From Enoplolaimus lenunculus (lineage: Eukaryota > Nematoda > Enoplea > Enoplida > Thoracostomopsidae), in assembly GCA_030248215.1 (NCBI GenBank), contig JASANG010000859.1, forward strand, positions 16,926-80,925: a stretch of DNA of 64,000 bases, read 5' to 3'. The position numbers were made by a program, and so were the translations under genes. The notes beneath the pieces are model-generated. The model saw only the letters and a list, made by a program, of their open reading frames with translations, ran no database searches and was not told the DNA's origin. Positions 1 to 12,476 of the stretch are shown in pieces (the first letter of the stretch is position 1; each line of letters begins with the position of its first letter).

Positions 1-304
1 AAGTGTTAAGCTTTGTCTCGAAAACAATTTTAATATAGACCACGGAAGGAAGAATTGTGAGTTATATTCTGATATCTGAATACTAGACACTTTATTTTAG
101 TTTTTTGCTTGAATTTCAGTTATTTGTGGAAATATATAAATAAAAATGTATGTGTTTGTGGTAATTTTTGAGCGATACGCTACTAATTTACAAAAAAGAC
201 CATAATTAGTGCGCTCAACCAGTAACTCAAACAGTAATATGATTTAATAAACCAGAATACAAACTATAAACTTATAAAGGCATTTTAGATTAAATAACAA
301 TCGA

Positions 305-400
305 ATTAACTATCAGGCTCCGGCTCCGTCTGCGGCCGGATATTAGATTATCCGGCTCCGGCTTCGGCTCCGTCAGTTTTTGGTATCCGGTCGCACCCTG
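305..400. repeat. TCCGGC hexamer-rich tract
   Basis: CGGCTCCGGCTCCGTC-type units around 318-380. Related tracts are at 1490-1545, 1745-1840 and 19450-19515. Bases 1-304 show nothing I can support. Confidence 0.6.
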
Positions 401-1479
401 GTGTCGGTCGATTATGAAAGTTTGACAAAAATTTATTGTAAAAATAATAAACGTTACATATATTAATACTTTAGGTTTGGCTTCGCTACGTCAAGCGTTT
501 TCCGAAGCGCAACTTTCGCTACTACAATCGTCCGCTGGATTTAAAATACCTCAGCCGTGTACGGGCCTTGAATCAGGGCTACATCCTGGACTGGCATGGA
601 CCTGTGAGGATAGGAATGATTATTTTTGTTCGCCGCAACGAATCTATGGTCGTCATTGGTGTGTTCATATATCAGGTTAGTTAGGCGCTGATTTAACGTT
701 CAGAAGATAAAGTTATACACTTATCAGTATATGATCACCTTCGAAACCTTAGCGTTCCAAACGTGACCCGTACAATTCGGAAAGGTTTGGAATCGAATGA
801 CATTCTGGTAGCTAAGGGTGGCTCCCGGAAGTCCAATTCCCTCAACTCAATGAATCAGAAATAATTTTACATTTCAAATGCCGATCATATAATTTCACCA
901 CAGTTCGAAAATTTTGTCACATCTTAGACAGAGGGTTTCGCACTTTTTATATATACCTCGGAGTATCAGGTACTGCCTATTTGAAATTCGGGCAGCGTGC
1001 CAAACAGAAAGTATATAAAGCTTGAACTCGTGTTATTTCCCCGTCATATTTTTCACGTATTTAGCTAGAAAACACATTGTGAGCATCAAATGAACAATTT
1101 ACATCACAACATTTTCAGCACGACATGGCCAACGTATATATACATCTCCGTCTTCTCTAGATCCAATACTGAAGTTGTTAAGCAGCTTTTTTCAGCAGCC
1201 TGGATTAAACTGGAGTTGAATACCGCTGGAGCTCAGCCTGAACCCGTAGCAAAGCAAATCTATCTATTTTAAGCGATTTTGTATTCGCTAATTTTAGCCA
1301 ATCTCTGCGCATCTGCCGGAACCAAACGTAAACCGGCGTAGCATATGCTAACTTTTCTCATCTCTAACACTAAATTAAGGGGAGGATATATGCTCAATGG
1401 CGGATGTGGAAGTTTCAGGTGCATGGATTTTAAGTTGTCCAAGCCCGTGCGAGCTACACAGAATTAACTGCGAGGTGCA

Positions 1480-1840
1480 ACCGGAGGTGAAAAATACCGG
1501 AGCCGGAGGTCAACTAATCTTGCCGGAGCCGCAGCCGGAGGTGAGGCGAAATTGGGTAGTAACAATGATGGCTAATTAGATAATTTTAGCCAATATCTGC
1601 AATATGTTGTTAAGTTATTTGGTTTTACGCTAATTTTCTGCCAAATTTCGGCAATTATTTCCTGAAAATTGTGACAAAAGCATAACGAAACGCGCTAAAC
1701 AGATAAATTTTGCAAAATAATGCAAAATTTTACTACCGAAATTGCATGAACCTCCGGCAAAAATTCTACCGGAGCCGGAGCCTGAGCCAGAGGCCGATTT
1801 TCTGCCAGAGCCGAAGCCGGAGGCAGACCTCCGGTTGTAG
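1480..1840. repeat. Two CCGGAG-rich tracts in otherwise featureless DNA
   Basis: GCCGGAGCCGGAGG-like units at about 1490-1545 and 1745-1840. The short + ORFs across them are composition artefacts. The rest of 400-2264 holds no gene I can support. Confidence 0.55.
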
Positions 1841-2264
1841 CCTGCTCATAGCATACTTCATGCCGGAAAGTGTTAAGTTAACAATTTATGCATTCCTGTT
1901 CTATTTCGTTTCCACTAGTTGATCTGCATATTTGAACCGTGGGCAGTTTAAGACTATCAACACTCGTGTATAGGAGTATGCACAAAGCTAGACCTTGGTG
2001 CTTTTCAAAGGTGAACTCGAGCACTCCGAGCTCCACTCAAGACCCGCCACTGATAACACGTAATTCGAGTGGAATGTTAGAAATGAGAAACGTGTACTTA
2101 CATTCGCCTCGAAACGTTTCTCAATTTTGAGCAAATGCAAACTATAAAGGGGAATTTAATCATAAAAACAATACTGTGTAGTAGACATTTAGTGGAGTCG
2201 GCGAAAAACTTCCGCCCCCGAACTGACCCATGTATAGCTGATGACTTTAGCAATGGTATAAAAC

Positions 2265-2340
2265 ATATTCCTAAACCTAAGCCTGTGAGACTATAACTAA
2301 GCCTAAGCCAAAGCAAAAAGTTTCCACTGTAGGCGGAACT
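2265..2340 (-). mobile_element. TTAGGC-MITE remnant
   Basis: CATATTCCTAAACCTAAGCC and AAGCCTAAGCCAAAGCAAAA match the family core in reverse orientation; the terminal repeats are gone. Confidence 0.5.
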
Positions 2341-2348
2341 ACAAAAGT

Positions 2349-2726
2349 ATGGGAATCTTGCAGGCTGCAAAAAAAGATTATATTTTATTTGTTACAGCTT
2401 TATCTCTATTTGCGCCGGCCATATTTACATGCTCAGATGGCTCTATTCCACAAGCGTTTTGCCAACAGAACATATTTGGTCTATACCAATGCCCGCTTCA
2501 TAACGACCTTCGTCAAGGCATCTACCATCAATGTTTTGGCACCGCCCTGTCCCCTCGGCACGGAATAGTTCCATACTGTTGTCGTGTACCGGTAAAGATA
2601 CCCCAAGCACCGGCCAAAGACCGTCCCAGTCCATGGGACGCGTTCTTTGATTCTATTGGATGGCGGATGCGAAAACACAAGCGAATTAGAAATCAAAAGA
2701 AGCTTAGACGGTTAATCATTGGTTAA
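2349..2726 (+). CDS. Candidate small secreted Cys-containing protein, 125 aa
   Basis: An intact ATG-to-TAA frame. Residues 1-28 read like a signal peptide (MGILQAAKKD, then the hydrophobic core YILFVTALSLFAPAIFTC). Six Cys follow, including YQC, HQC and a CC pair (PYCCRVP), then a Pro-rich stretch and a basic tail (RMRKHKRIRNQKKLRRL). The length is above what most random frames here reach, but there is no family match I can name and no visible poly(A) signal nearby. A GTAAAG inside codons 81-82 could be a splice donor, in which case the C-terminal part is intronic. It starts just after a TTAGGC-type MITE remnant. Function unknown. Confidence 0.3.
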   Translation: MGILQAAKKDYILFVTALSLFAPAIFTCSDGSIPQAFCQQNIFGLYQCPLHNDLRQGIYHQCFGTALSPRHGIVPYCCRVPVKIPQAPAKDRPSPWDAFFDSIGWRMRKHKRIRNQKKLRRLIIG

Positions 2727-2888
2727 AGCATACAAAATGACGCCATTCGTTTGTACAGTAGCTTTAGCTCGATCTCCTACGGGTGTTGAAGTATTGCGTG
2801 ATAACTCAGATTGAATTTATTTTATTGTTGTTGCTAAAAATATCAACTTAACAATTTTAGGACGATTTTAAGAATGCAGATCTAGTAT

Positions 2889-3192
2889 TAAACCCCATTT
2901 ATACATACAAGCTTTTGCAGCGAGAACTCGCAGCTGCAACTTGTACGAAATACTTGCAGCTGCAAGTATTTTCAAACAAACATTCCAAGAGACTAATCAA
3001 ACTGCAGGTGCAATAAATTCAATCGACTTTCAACTGCGTTCACAGGTGCAAATTAAATTCCATAGCATAAATTCCAGTGAATAATTTGCAGCTACAAGCA
3101 CTTCAAACCTGCTTTGTGACCAAACTTGAGCGTCCAAGGTGCACGTGCAAGTTTTTGTTGCAAAACTTGCACGTGTCAATAGGACTTTATGT
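2889..3192. mobile_element. MITE family E with GCAGCTGCAA palindromes
   Basis: Left ACCCCATTTATACATACAAG and right AACTTGCACGTGTCAATAGG are worn inverted repeats of the consensus GCCCTATTCACACGTGCAAG. The core has TTGCAGCTGCAAG and a hairpin GCACGTGCAAGTTTT. Confidence 0.8.
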
Positions 3193-5462
3193 TTGCACTG
3201 GCGAACAGCCTGTGATGAAACAGTGAGGTAATTTTTCAGTATTGTTATTCGATCCGAGGGTTTGCGAATCGTTTAGCAGCAAAATGCTGCTGCGCCACAC
3301 ACAGTTGGTGACAGCGGGTGCAACTGGTTTCCAGCAAGAAAAAAAATGCGAAAACTGATTATTTTAAATGCTATTAAAAATCTTCAACTTGATGAAGCGT
3401 GACTTTTAGCATGGAAGGCGGCGTTTCCTTTGTATACTTGCATGGTTGCAATCCTGGTAAATAATGCAAAGCGACACCTACTGTAATGCTAGCGATCAGC
3501 GGTTCAAAAACAAAGGTCAAACTGGGTTGAAGTTATCCCTCGTGGATCGCGTAAAAGCAACTTTTGTTGTGGTCCATGTATAACTTGAGCGTTGTTGCGA
3601 TTGATAATTTGCCGCAAGGCTGGATCCTCCATTGTTGTAGTGGAATGAACCAGACGAATGCGTTGAAATGAAAGTGAATTTCAAATCTAAACGGTTCAGA
3701 AAATTTAATAAAAACTAGACTAAACTGAGTAATTGCTTTAATTCAGTTCAGCATTTTTAAAATATCTCGTTAAGTACATATTTAAATAAAGATAGAAACA
3801 AGTTATTTACCTGAAAGCCAAATATGTTGTCACCGCGATCAAAACAAAATTAATAGTTTGTGTGTATAGATTACTTTTAATAAACTGTGGTCTTTGGATT
3901 AAATGCTAGTTGTCCTTTGTTTATTTAGACAGCCACAGATCGGATTAGTTTTTGGTTTACCATATGAGCCAGATTGAAAAAAATGTAGCCGGCGATCGAC
4001 AAAATTGGCCGAAACCTGAATAGGGGTGAAACAAAATCAGGTCATAAAATAATGAATCTACAAATTTCAACATTAATTTGCCAAATATTGTCAAAAAAAC
4101 ATTCATAGGCTTCTTTTTAAGGCATGTGTGTAATTAAAAGTTTCAAAATTATGCATCTACCGAAGGCGTAGGTCGATTTATTATACGAGCCGCAGTCAAC
4201 CGGATAGTTGCACATTGTTGAGAGTGAAAGATATTCCCTGATAATTAAAATGCTGTATGATTCAGTGGCATAACTACATTTAGATGTATTTTGCTGTTTA
4301 TGTCATGTTGCGCTATTTTCTAAGTACAAGAACGCTTTAGTTTTTGCTAAAATATCAACTATCGCAATGGTTCACATAGCATGTTGTCAAATAAACGTGT
4401 ACATCTTAAGAATTTACTGACAGTTTAGGATTTATCGTTTGATTTAAAAACGTTCCGGCCCGGATCTTGACAAGAACCCAAATTGAAACCGCCGTCAGGT
4501 GCGTAATACAGACTGCGCAAGGTATGAAATTGAAGATATATCATACCCCGAAATTTGTGGGAAAGTAGAAAAACGCACCTTTATAGGTTTTCTAATCTAT
4601 TCGTTTCACAAAAACATTTAAATTAGGCTGTATATCTTTTGTTTTTTCGAATTAACTAGCTATGGAATTAGATAGTAAATAAACAAAAAATATGAGCCAT
4701 ACAACTTTTTGACAATGCGGGTCTTCCATCAAAGCTTTACCGCTTTTATACCGTCACCTGGGAGCAATTAGTTCGAGTACCGCTTTTATGGGTGCTGACC
4801 TATTCCTGCGCCGGATTAGTTTATTTTCTTTCGGTGAAAGAACGATCGGTTTATAATATATTCTTCGGTCACCGATGTGCCCAGAAATTTAGAGTCGGGT
4901 CAACATTGCACCACGACTAATATTTTGGTTTTAAAACAGTATAGGCATGTTGCAAACAGTTACTTTATATGAGGCAGCATCTCTACTTCATACACGTAGA
5001 ATTTAGATTGAAAGAGCGACCCCTCTATGCTTCTATTGGTACCAGCCCGGGCCTTCGGTTTAGTTTTCGCCGAACAGTAACCTTGTGAAAACTTTACCAT
5101 CAGTTCTTTTCGAAATGCCCTTATAAACATTCCAATATGCTCCAAGTTTCGTGTAGATTTTGACATTTATTACACCGATTATTGAGCGTTTCATTAAATT
5201 TTGTTTTTGAAGTGTTCTAATCGTTGTTTTTAAAACTAAAAGTCAGTTAGGTTAATGCCCGAAGCCAGCTAACCTTGTAGGGTGCACTAAAAATGTTTCA
5301 AGCGGAACATGCAAGGGTTTTCAATGACTTGTCAACCCCTTTGTCTCTTCTTGGCTGTTGGCCCAATTAAGCCCAGTCACAGGCCTTAGGTGGTCGGTTC
5401 GGATTATGGAGACGCTTATGCTCTTCCTACAATTTGAGTCACGCTGGTACACAATTTGCCAC
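3193..5462. other. No supported feature
   Basis: AT-rich DNA with only short ORFs; the 68-codon - frame at 4960-5166 has no support. Confidence 0.6.
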
Positions 5463-6270
5463 GGTGTAACTGGATATCCGTTTCTGTTTCCGGTAAAAAT
5501 GGGTGGACTGTAGTAGCCCGAATAAGAGGGGGGACTGATATTTATTTGGTCTCTCCAGAGGGTATCCCCCTCTTGTTATTCGGTTACGGACTTATTTATT
5601 TTTAACCCACGCTCCGCCGCCCTTCGTTACTGATAATATCCGGTACTGCAATTATCCGTTGAATTAAACGTTATTTGTCTTCTGTCAATAGCTTGAGCGT
5701 TAGTACAAGGTTATGCTTAGGAATTTACTTTTAAAATTTAAGTACGCTTTAAAGTTTCGAACTCAATTGGTCCTGGGGTCATTTATGCGCTACAATTAGG
5801 ATTAATTGGCATTTATGGAGTCTAATTGGGGTTTAGGAACTCTATCCGCTAACGGACTCTTATTAGGGATACGGACTCGTATTAATTCGGACTCAAAATT
5901 GGGACCCCCTTCTTATTACCCCCTCTTATTCGGGTCAATACAATAAGTACGTATCGGTTTCTGTTATTTTTATGATCAAATTTAGTTATAAATCATGTAG
6001 GTATATATCCCGCAATTTTTCGTTGCACATGTGCTGCAATTGTGTGAAGCGAAATATTTCTGAAATTCATTCAGTCTTAAAAATTTCGTTGCATCCGACA
6101 ATTTTTCCTCATTTTTTAAAAACCGGTCAGTATATGCAGGCTTAAATTGTGTTGGCAGAAAAATAAAACATTTTTGAAACTTTTATACTTCAGTATCCAT
6201 TTTACGTTTCCGTTATTTTAATCACTATCCGTTTCCGTAATTTTTAATATCCGTTTACACCATGCCATTT
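5463..6270. mobile_element. hAT-like family G element (ATCCGTTTCCG ends), split by family B
   Basis: CACGGTGTAACTGGATATCC at the left and AATATCCGTTTACACCATG at the right, worn forms of CAGGGTGTAAACGGATAT. The mariner-like MITE at 5506-5945 lies inside. Confidence 0.6.
5506..5945 (+). mobile_element. Mariner-like MITE, family B, inserted in a family G element
   Basis: Ends ACTGTAGTAGCCCGAATAAG and CTTATTCGGGTCAATACAAT. It interrupts the ATCCGTTTC-type element of 5463-6270: the text on its two sides joins into that family. Confidence 0.85.
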
Positions 6271-6513
6271 ACACCATCTTACAAACAATTTTAATATAAA
6301 ACGATTGGAAATGTTTGCATATCTCATTGCAGTTCATACGCATTCGAAACTTCAAACTTTAACAAGAGACTCAAAATTTTGAATTTTTAGTTTAAAACAT
6401 GTATGACATTAAGATCAGCCTGTCAGACACAATTTCAATTATTAATTTAATTGTGACCGCTTCGATACGAGAACAAATAACCACAGAAAGGGTCGAGGAG
6501 ATGGGGCATACAT

Positions 6514-6738
6514 AATCTGTATCAATCAGAATTAGGCCGTAACAGTAGTATAAGCATATTCGTAAGCCTAAGCCTAAGCCTTAGCCTAAGCGAAAGGATG
6601 AGCCTGATCCTAAGCCTAAGCCTAAATCTAAACCTAAGCAAAAAAGTTAGTCTAAAGCTTAATCTGACTCTATTACAGCCTTGCAGGAAACCGTTCGGGC
6701 CCTGTTCTATACATGGGCCCCTGTATCAATCAGTCACA
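6514..6738 (-). mobile_element. TTAGGC-MITE, family A, reverse orientation
   Basis: CCTAAG core at 6570-6645, end CCCTGTTCTATACATGGGCC at about 6700-6720. The other end is shortened (GGCCGTAACAGTAGTATAAG). CTGTATCAATCAG occurs on both sides and probably includes the target duplication. Confidence 0.75.
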
Positions 6739-7079
6739 CCACCTGATATTAAATAGTTAACATTATGAGCTGCATAATTTAATGCAGTGCTCAAGAAAAT
6801 CATTCCAAAGTTGACTTGCATTAACTTTCTTTTGCATGTGTCGATTTGACTGTGTTTGGATTTTGTTGGATGTCGTTTTGAAGCTTGAAAATAGCTCACA
6901 GCAACTGGAATAATGCTTTGTTATTAGCCTTATATAGAATAGTTCAAGGCTTTCGTCAAGACGTCAATATAATTTTTTTACAGAAAAACTTTCTGAGGGA
7001 GAAAATTGTAAGGTAGGGGAGACCTTGTGCTTTTCTATGTCAGGGGAAGGCTGCGGCTTCCTTGCGCCTTCCGGATTTT

Positions 7080-7360
7080 GAAAGGACACTAACCAGGATG
7101 GGGTTCTCACCCACGAACCCCACACTGAACTGTTCATTATTCACACAGCTAGAATCGTTGATAAAGTACTTTTGGACTGTTTTGGTGTATGTGAGCTAAT
7201 GGGTTTTGTGTCATGGGAAATTCAAATATGTCCTTTACAGATTGCCATATTTGCAAGCTAGCCTTCTACTAATTAGCATCATACTGAGGCTTGGCGTCAA
7301 GGGCGTTGCCAGGGGGGCATAGGGGTCCTGCCCACCAATGGTTTTGGAAAAATTTAGTTT
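7080..7360 (+). repeat. Dispersed repeat I, left copy
   Basis: GGGTTTTGTGTCATGGGAAA, CAGATTGCCATATTTGCAAG and TTGGCGTCAAGGGCGTTGCC recur in reverse at 63605-63850; ends resemble those of hAT-like elements. Confidence 0.7.
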
Positions 7361-7418
7361 CATTGATTATCGTTGTTTACAAATCACGGCATTGATTATC
7401 GTTGTTTACAAATAACGG
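7361..7418. repeat. 29-bp tandem duplication
   Basis: CATTGATTATCGTTGTTTAC plus nine bases, twice, with one mismatch near the end. Confidence 0.9.
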
Positions 7419-7718
7419 CAATTCGTTGCATTATCTTGGATCAGGTAAGGGTGATTTTTCATATAAAAAGTCAAGATCTAACATCTTTAAACTACTATGT
7501 TAGGTAGTGATGGGTATCACGGCCCCCTTGGACCTGTTTGGTGGGCCGGCTATCTTAACGCCGGTCCTGTGCATGAGTTGATTTGGTTTATCTCCGTATG
7601 TGTTAAATCACAACAACAGAGATTCTATCAAACATCATCTTTCCCTCGTACTATATATACATCAGTCGTAGTGGGACTACATTTATTGAGCGAAGCTCGA
7701 ACGCACGTAAGCAATTAA

Positions 7719-8400
7719 GGTAATATGCGAATTAGTTGTTAGCTAACTATTCATTTATCGGTTTTGGAGGTTTGTAAGCAATTTCCTCAGGATCCTCGCA
7801 CCCAAAAACCCTTCAGCCACTCTAATATTTTTTGGAATAATTTAAAAAGTCCTAATTTTGTCTTGTCAATTACGCTGATATGCAAATTAGTTATTAGCTA
7901 ACTATTCAATTATCGGTTTTGGAGGTTTGTCAACAATTTATTCAGATTCTTCGCACCCAAAAACCTTCAGTAAACCCTAATGATAATTGAAATAATTTAA
8001 AAAGTCCTAGTTTCGTCTTGTCAATTAAGCTAATATGCATTTTAGCTATTAGCTAACTATTCAATTATCGGTTTTAGATGTTTGCAAACTATTTATACAA
8101 ATACCTCGCACCAAAATAACCTTTTAGTGCTGAAATTATATGGCTTTTAACCTTAATAATTAATGAAATATTGTAAAAAGTCGTAATTTAGGCTTATAAA
8201 CTATGCTAATATGCAAATTATCTATTAGCTAACTGGTCCATTATCGGTCTCGGATGTTTGTAAACAGCCTACGCAGATTCGTTGCACCCCAAAACCGTTT
8301 AATGCTGAAATTAGATTGCTTCTGACTGTAATAATTAGTGAAATATTGTGGAAAGTCCTAATTTAGGCTTAATTAATTATGCAAATTAGCCTGTAGCTAA
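7719..8400. repeat. Tandem repeat, four units of about 155-177 bp
   Basis: Units begin near 7720, 7874, 8029, 8206 and 8378 with TAATATGCAAATTAG, then GCTAACTATTCAATTATCGG, then a CCTCGCACCC box. Divergence grows towards the right end. Next to it, 8440-8600 is a GACGGACAGACGGAC-bearing repeat. Confidence 0.85.
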
Positions 8401-8520
8401 TAAACGGCTTAAAATTTTAAAACCCCAATGCGAGGTTAACACCCCAGGATGATTGGTTTTCAAACAAAAAAAGTTTATCAAAATCGGTTCAGCAGTTCCT
8501 GAGATTATTTTCGGAAGGAT

Positions 8521-8565
8521 AGACATACAGACGGACAGACGGACAGACGGACGGACGGACATCCG
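8521..8565. repeat. GACGGACA simple repeat in a dispersed-repeat tail
   Basis: A run of ACAGACGGACAGACGGACGG embedded in text (TTCAGCAGTTCCTGAGATTA before, GACCCCCAAGTACAAAA after) typical of a dispersed invertebrate repeat end. Confidence 0.75.
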
Positions 8566-8759
8566 CCTTTCGACCCCCAAGTACAAAACATAATACGCTT
8601 AGCGAAACTCCGAGCTTCGTTTTTGAAAATTGTTGCCAGCCAACAGATACCCTAAATTAATATATTTGTTAATACAAATTATATGTATTGTCACAAAATT
8701 TGTAGTTCCGATTCCGATTCCGATTCCGGTATAATCTAATTCTGTAGTATGACGCCGAG

Positions 8760-9213
8760 TACTGTAGTGACCGGAATAAGAGGGAAGTGGTAATCAGAAG
8801 GGGGATCCCCATTTTGAGTCCCAATCATTAGAAGTTCGTAAACCCTAATAAGTGTCCGTAAGCGGATAGATTCCCTATACCCTAATTAAACTCCATAAAT
8901 GTCAATTATCCGTAATTGTAGCGCATAAATGACTCTAGGACCAAATAAAGTTGAGTTCGAAACTTTAAAGCGTACTTGGTTTCAATGTAACAGTCCAAAG
9001 TATAACCTTATTTATCGCTGAAGCTTTTGACGCAAGACAAAAACGTTTATTTCAACGGATAATTGCAATACCGGATATATATCAGCAAGAAGGGTGGCGG
9101 ACGGCGGGTTGAAAATAAATAACAGTCCGCAACCGAATAACAGGGGAGGCACACTCTTGAAGGCAAAATAAATATCAGCCTCCCCCCCCCCTGTTATTCG
9201 GGTCACTACAGTA
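8760..9213 (-). mobile_element. Mariner-like MITE, family B, full copy
   Basis: Ends are TACTGTAGTGACCGGAATAA and TTATTCGGGTCACTACAGTA, so a TA duplication with CTGTAGTGACCCGAATAAGA inverted repeats, as in Tc1/mariner derivatives. About 454 bp. Inner words include GGGATCCCCATTTTGAGTCC, TAGCGCATAAATGACTC and GATATATATCAGC. There is no transposase frame. Confidence 0.9.
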
Positions 9214-9234
9214 TGTAATCTAGCGACTCGACTA

Positions 9235-9545
9235 AGTATGTATAAGTAGATTATGTTTCTTGCAAAGGTAATAATAAATTTACTACTTGATGGTGCGTAT
9301 TCGATAGAAATTGTTCCCTAGGCTAGTTTTGAGATAATTTAAAATTTCGAAGTCATTACAACGATAAATATCAAGCTAAACGGAAGTTTTTCGATTTTGG
9401 CATAATTTCTTTTCGTCAGCTCCAGCTACTTTAATGGTGAAACAGTGCAAATTATTCCAAAAAATTATTTACACTATAGCATTTAGATTATCCGGATGCA
9501 CGTTTCTTTTCGGATACATATTTTTCATATCCGGATATCCGGTGC
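9235..9545 (+). repeat. Dispersed repeat H, left copy
   Basis: TTTCTTGCAAAGGTAATAA, TTCTTTTCGTCAGCTCCAGC and TTAATGGTGAAACA recur in reverse at 63190-63540. Confidence 0.75.
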
Positions 9546-10118
9546 CCATCTATTATATATACACACCCCATTTGTGTCTATAATATGGCATCGTTATACA
9601 AACGTTTCTTCGAAAAACCTAGCCATTTTTATTGAATACGGTGGTTCCGTTCTGAACCAGGTATACAATCATCTAAAAGTACTCTACTAAAATCATTCAA
9701 ACCCCTAAACTGAAGTGCACTTGTTTATACTTTTTTGATACAGTTTAAATAAATTTAGGCAAACCATAAAAACCAATACCATTAATTTTTGTTTTATCAC
9801 CAACTAGAAAAATAGGAAAAGTGTGTTGTGTCACGCCTTTAGTTTTAGCTGACATTGAAATTTTAATACGAAGCATTGTATATTGCACATGCTTTGCAAC
9901 AGGAACTTGCTAAATTTAATGCAGAAAAAAGTATATTATTTATGTTCGGTTATGCCAGAGTACAACCCAAGGTCTGCCTTCGGCTACGGTTCTGACGGAA
10001 AATATATTTCAAAATCTGGCTTCGGTGTAAAATATTAGCTGAAACTTTGGGCAATTTTAGGAATAAACGAAATTATTCGGGATTTGATAGAAGTTTTGTC
10101 GTTCAGTGAGTTTGATGG

Positions 10119-10510
10119 CAGGGTGTAAACTGATAGTAAAAAATATCGGAAACGGATAGTGATTATATATAAAAAACGGGAACGGAAAAGTTTCACAGTT
10201 TTTTTTGTTTTGTGCCAACAAAATTGAGGCGTGCGAGCATTCGCTGGTCTTTCTAAAATTTTAAAGAAAAAATGGCGAATGCATTGAAATTTTAACGAAT
10301 TTCGATGAATTTACCATCTTTTATTTCGTTTCGAACAATTTCAGCATGTCTCAAAGAACAGTTCGCGACTTATATAATTGATTTATATTTAATATTGAGT
10401 GTAAGACTAATGGAATTCCGTGGTATTTTAATTATACACAAACAGAAAAGAACATCGATCTTTACCGTAGACGGACACCAATTTTTACCGCAAACGGAAA
10501 CAAGAACATA
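10119..10510. mobile_element. Family G element
   Basis: CAGGGTGTAAACTGATAG followed by CGGAAACGGATAGTG marks the left end; the right part has ACCGCAAACGGAAACAAG but no clear end. An 84-codon ORF in it is not supported. Confidence 0.5.
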
Positions 10511-11425
10511 TACATCTGATTACCACTGTCTGATGGTAACTTTGATTGCGATGATTTAGATTAAATCTGCAGCTCATTTTTTTCGTTCCACGTCAGCATT
10601 TGTATTTTCAAATTATAATGACATTTGTTACTATTGAAATCTTGTTACTCGATGCGCATTCCCATACGAATTAATTAGGCGTCTGCGATTGGCTACAACT
10701 ATGAAATAAAAATCAACTGAACATTTTCATTAAGTTTGAAGCAAGTTTTACACTAATTAATTTTGCAAGTGCGGAACGAATCGCATGCTCAAAAATACAG
10801 AAACCTACCATTGCTAAACAGTTTTGTCTCTTACACGGTATAATGCGTACTGCTTTGCTCACGCAACGTCTGACAATATAGTTAGCTGAACTGAACGGAT
10901 TGTGCAACATTTTTCATATAACGGAGTGGACATTTTTTGACGGTTGATGTATTCAGAATACGTCCATTCTACTTACACAATAGTTGTGGCACGTCTGATA
11001 TACTTGGCTTGAAATTTATCGAACTCGGAGTCGAAATTTACTTCATCAATATTTCACTCAGCTCTGCACAATTTTACTATACATTTTACTTTATACTTGC
11101 ATAGTAATATACCTCTACCGACTATAATTATAAAACAACCACAGACACAAATTGCGGTCTTTAACTGTGAATTAAACACGAGTAACTTAATATTATTTTA
11201 AGCTTTATTTGAGTTACTTGTTAGCTTCGCTTAAAAACAAAATATCTGAATATATAAGAGTAACCGCAGAAAAAACTTTAAACAGAATGTTTTTGACACC
11301 TTCATCAACTTTGGTTCTGCTTAACATCTGGTGCCTATTTGTGTTCGACAATGTATGGTTTGTTTTGTTGCAATAAAACAGTTACTGAACTAAAGATTGT
11401 CTCTTAGCAGACAGAGGATTGGTAA

Positions 11426-12038
11426 TGCGGGGTTCACGTTATAACCGGGGCAGCTTGGGACACATTTTGTCCGTATTCGCCTATTGGGTTGCGTTTTGTC
11501 TGCTAAATAGACCCCATATCATAATTAAAAAGTCGTATTTGACTGCTATCATCATGTGTCGGTCACCTTTCGTCCTTCAACTAATATCATATGATATATT
11601 TTCAAATGTCTGCATACTTGAGGTAGAATTTGAAATTTAAATTTTTGTATTATAACAGTGTTTTTCTAAACAATTTTGTGTCGGAAATAGATTTGCAGAC
11701 GTGTATTTGGTATTTTACGCACATGTGTACCTCTGCCGTCCGACTTTCCATCAATTTATTAGCACCCGACGATTACACTGCCACGCTGAATATCATAAGA
11801 TATTCGTTGTAATTTTGGAATATCATATGATATTCGCATAAATGTCCCTTAGTATCACGTGACCTACCGACTTTTGTACACATTGGTCTTTTGAGAGCGG
11901 TGGTTTGTAAGTAAATGTCATATGACATTGGAGTTTTGTCTGTTCACCCAATATGAGTGCTCTAATTTTAAAGTTGATGTCGAATCAACATGGGACAAAC
12001 CGTATTCCGACCGCCCCGGTTATAACGTGAATCCCGCA
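11426..12038. mobile_element. Harbinger-like MITE, family D, full copy
   Basis: Ends TGCGGGGTTCACGTTATAAC and GTTATAACGTGAATCCCGCA, flanked on both sides by TAA, the 3-bp duplication type of PIF/Harbinger. Inside are palindromes such as AATATCATATGATATT and GTCATATGAC. The short ORFs in it are by-products. Confidence 0.88.
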
Positions 12039-12476
12039 TAAGCTGAGATAGATCCGCAGCCAGCAGCGTATCGCGCTTTATTTAATCTATGCCGACACCT
12101 ATTGTACGTTTTCTTTCACCATAACGATATGGGAAATACAATAAATCTGCAGTTGCAATTCTATCTTCCACCTTTAAGAACCCTATATAGGAAGTTGTAT
12201 TTTCTAAAAATGGTAAAAAATCTTAGGCTTATAAAAGCGCTTTAAAATATAAAGTAGCGCAAGCGAAAGGCAAAAAATACTGCACCAGTGAAACAAAATA
12301 CGACGACTTTGGGCAAACGCCGTCCAGCAGGCAGTAACCAAAAAGACTGCAGTTTTACGTTGCTAAAGTGCAAGTCGAACTGTTTACTTTCAAAGTTACG
12401 AAGTCCGCATGCGCGGCGCAATTTTCGTGAAGGGCTCTATATGGTTATACTGCGTGAACTTAAAATGGCCCATGTA

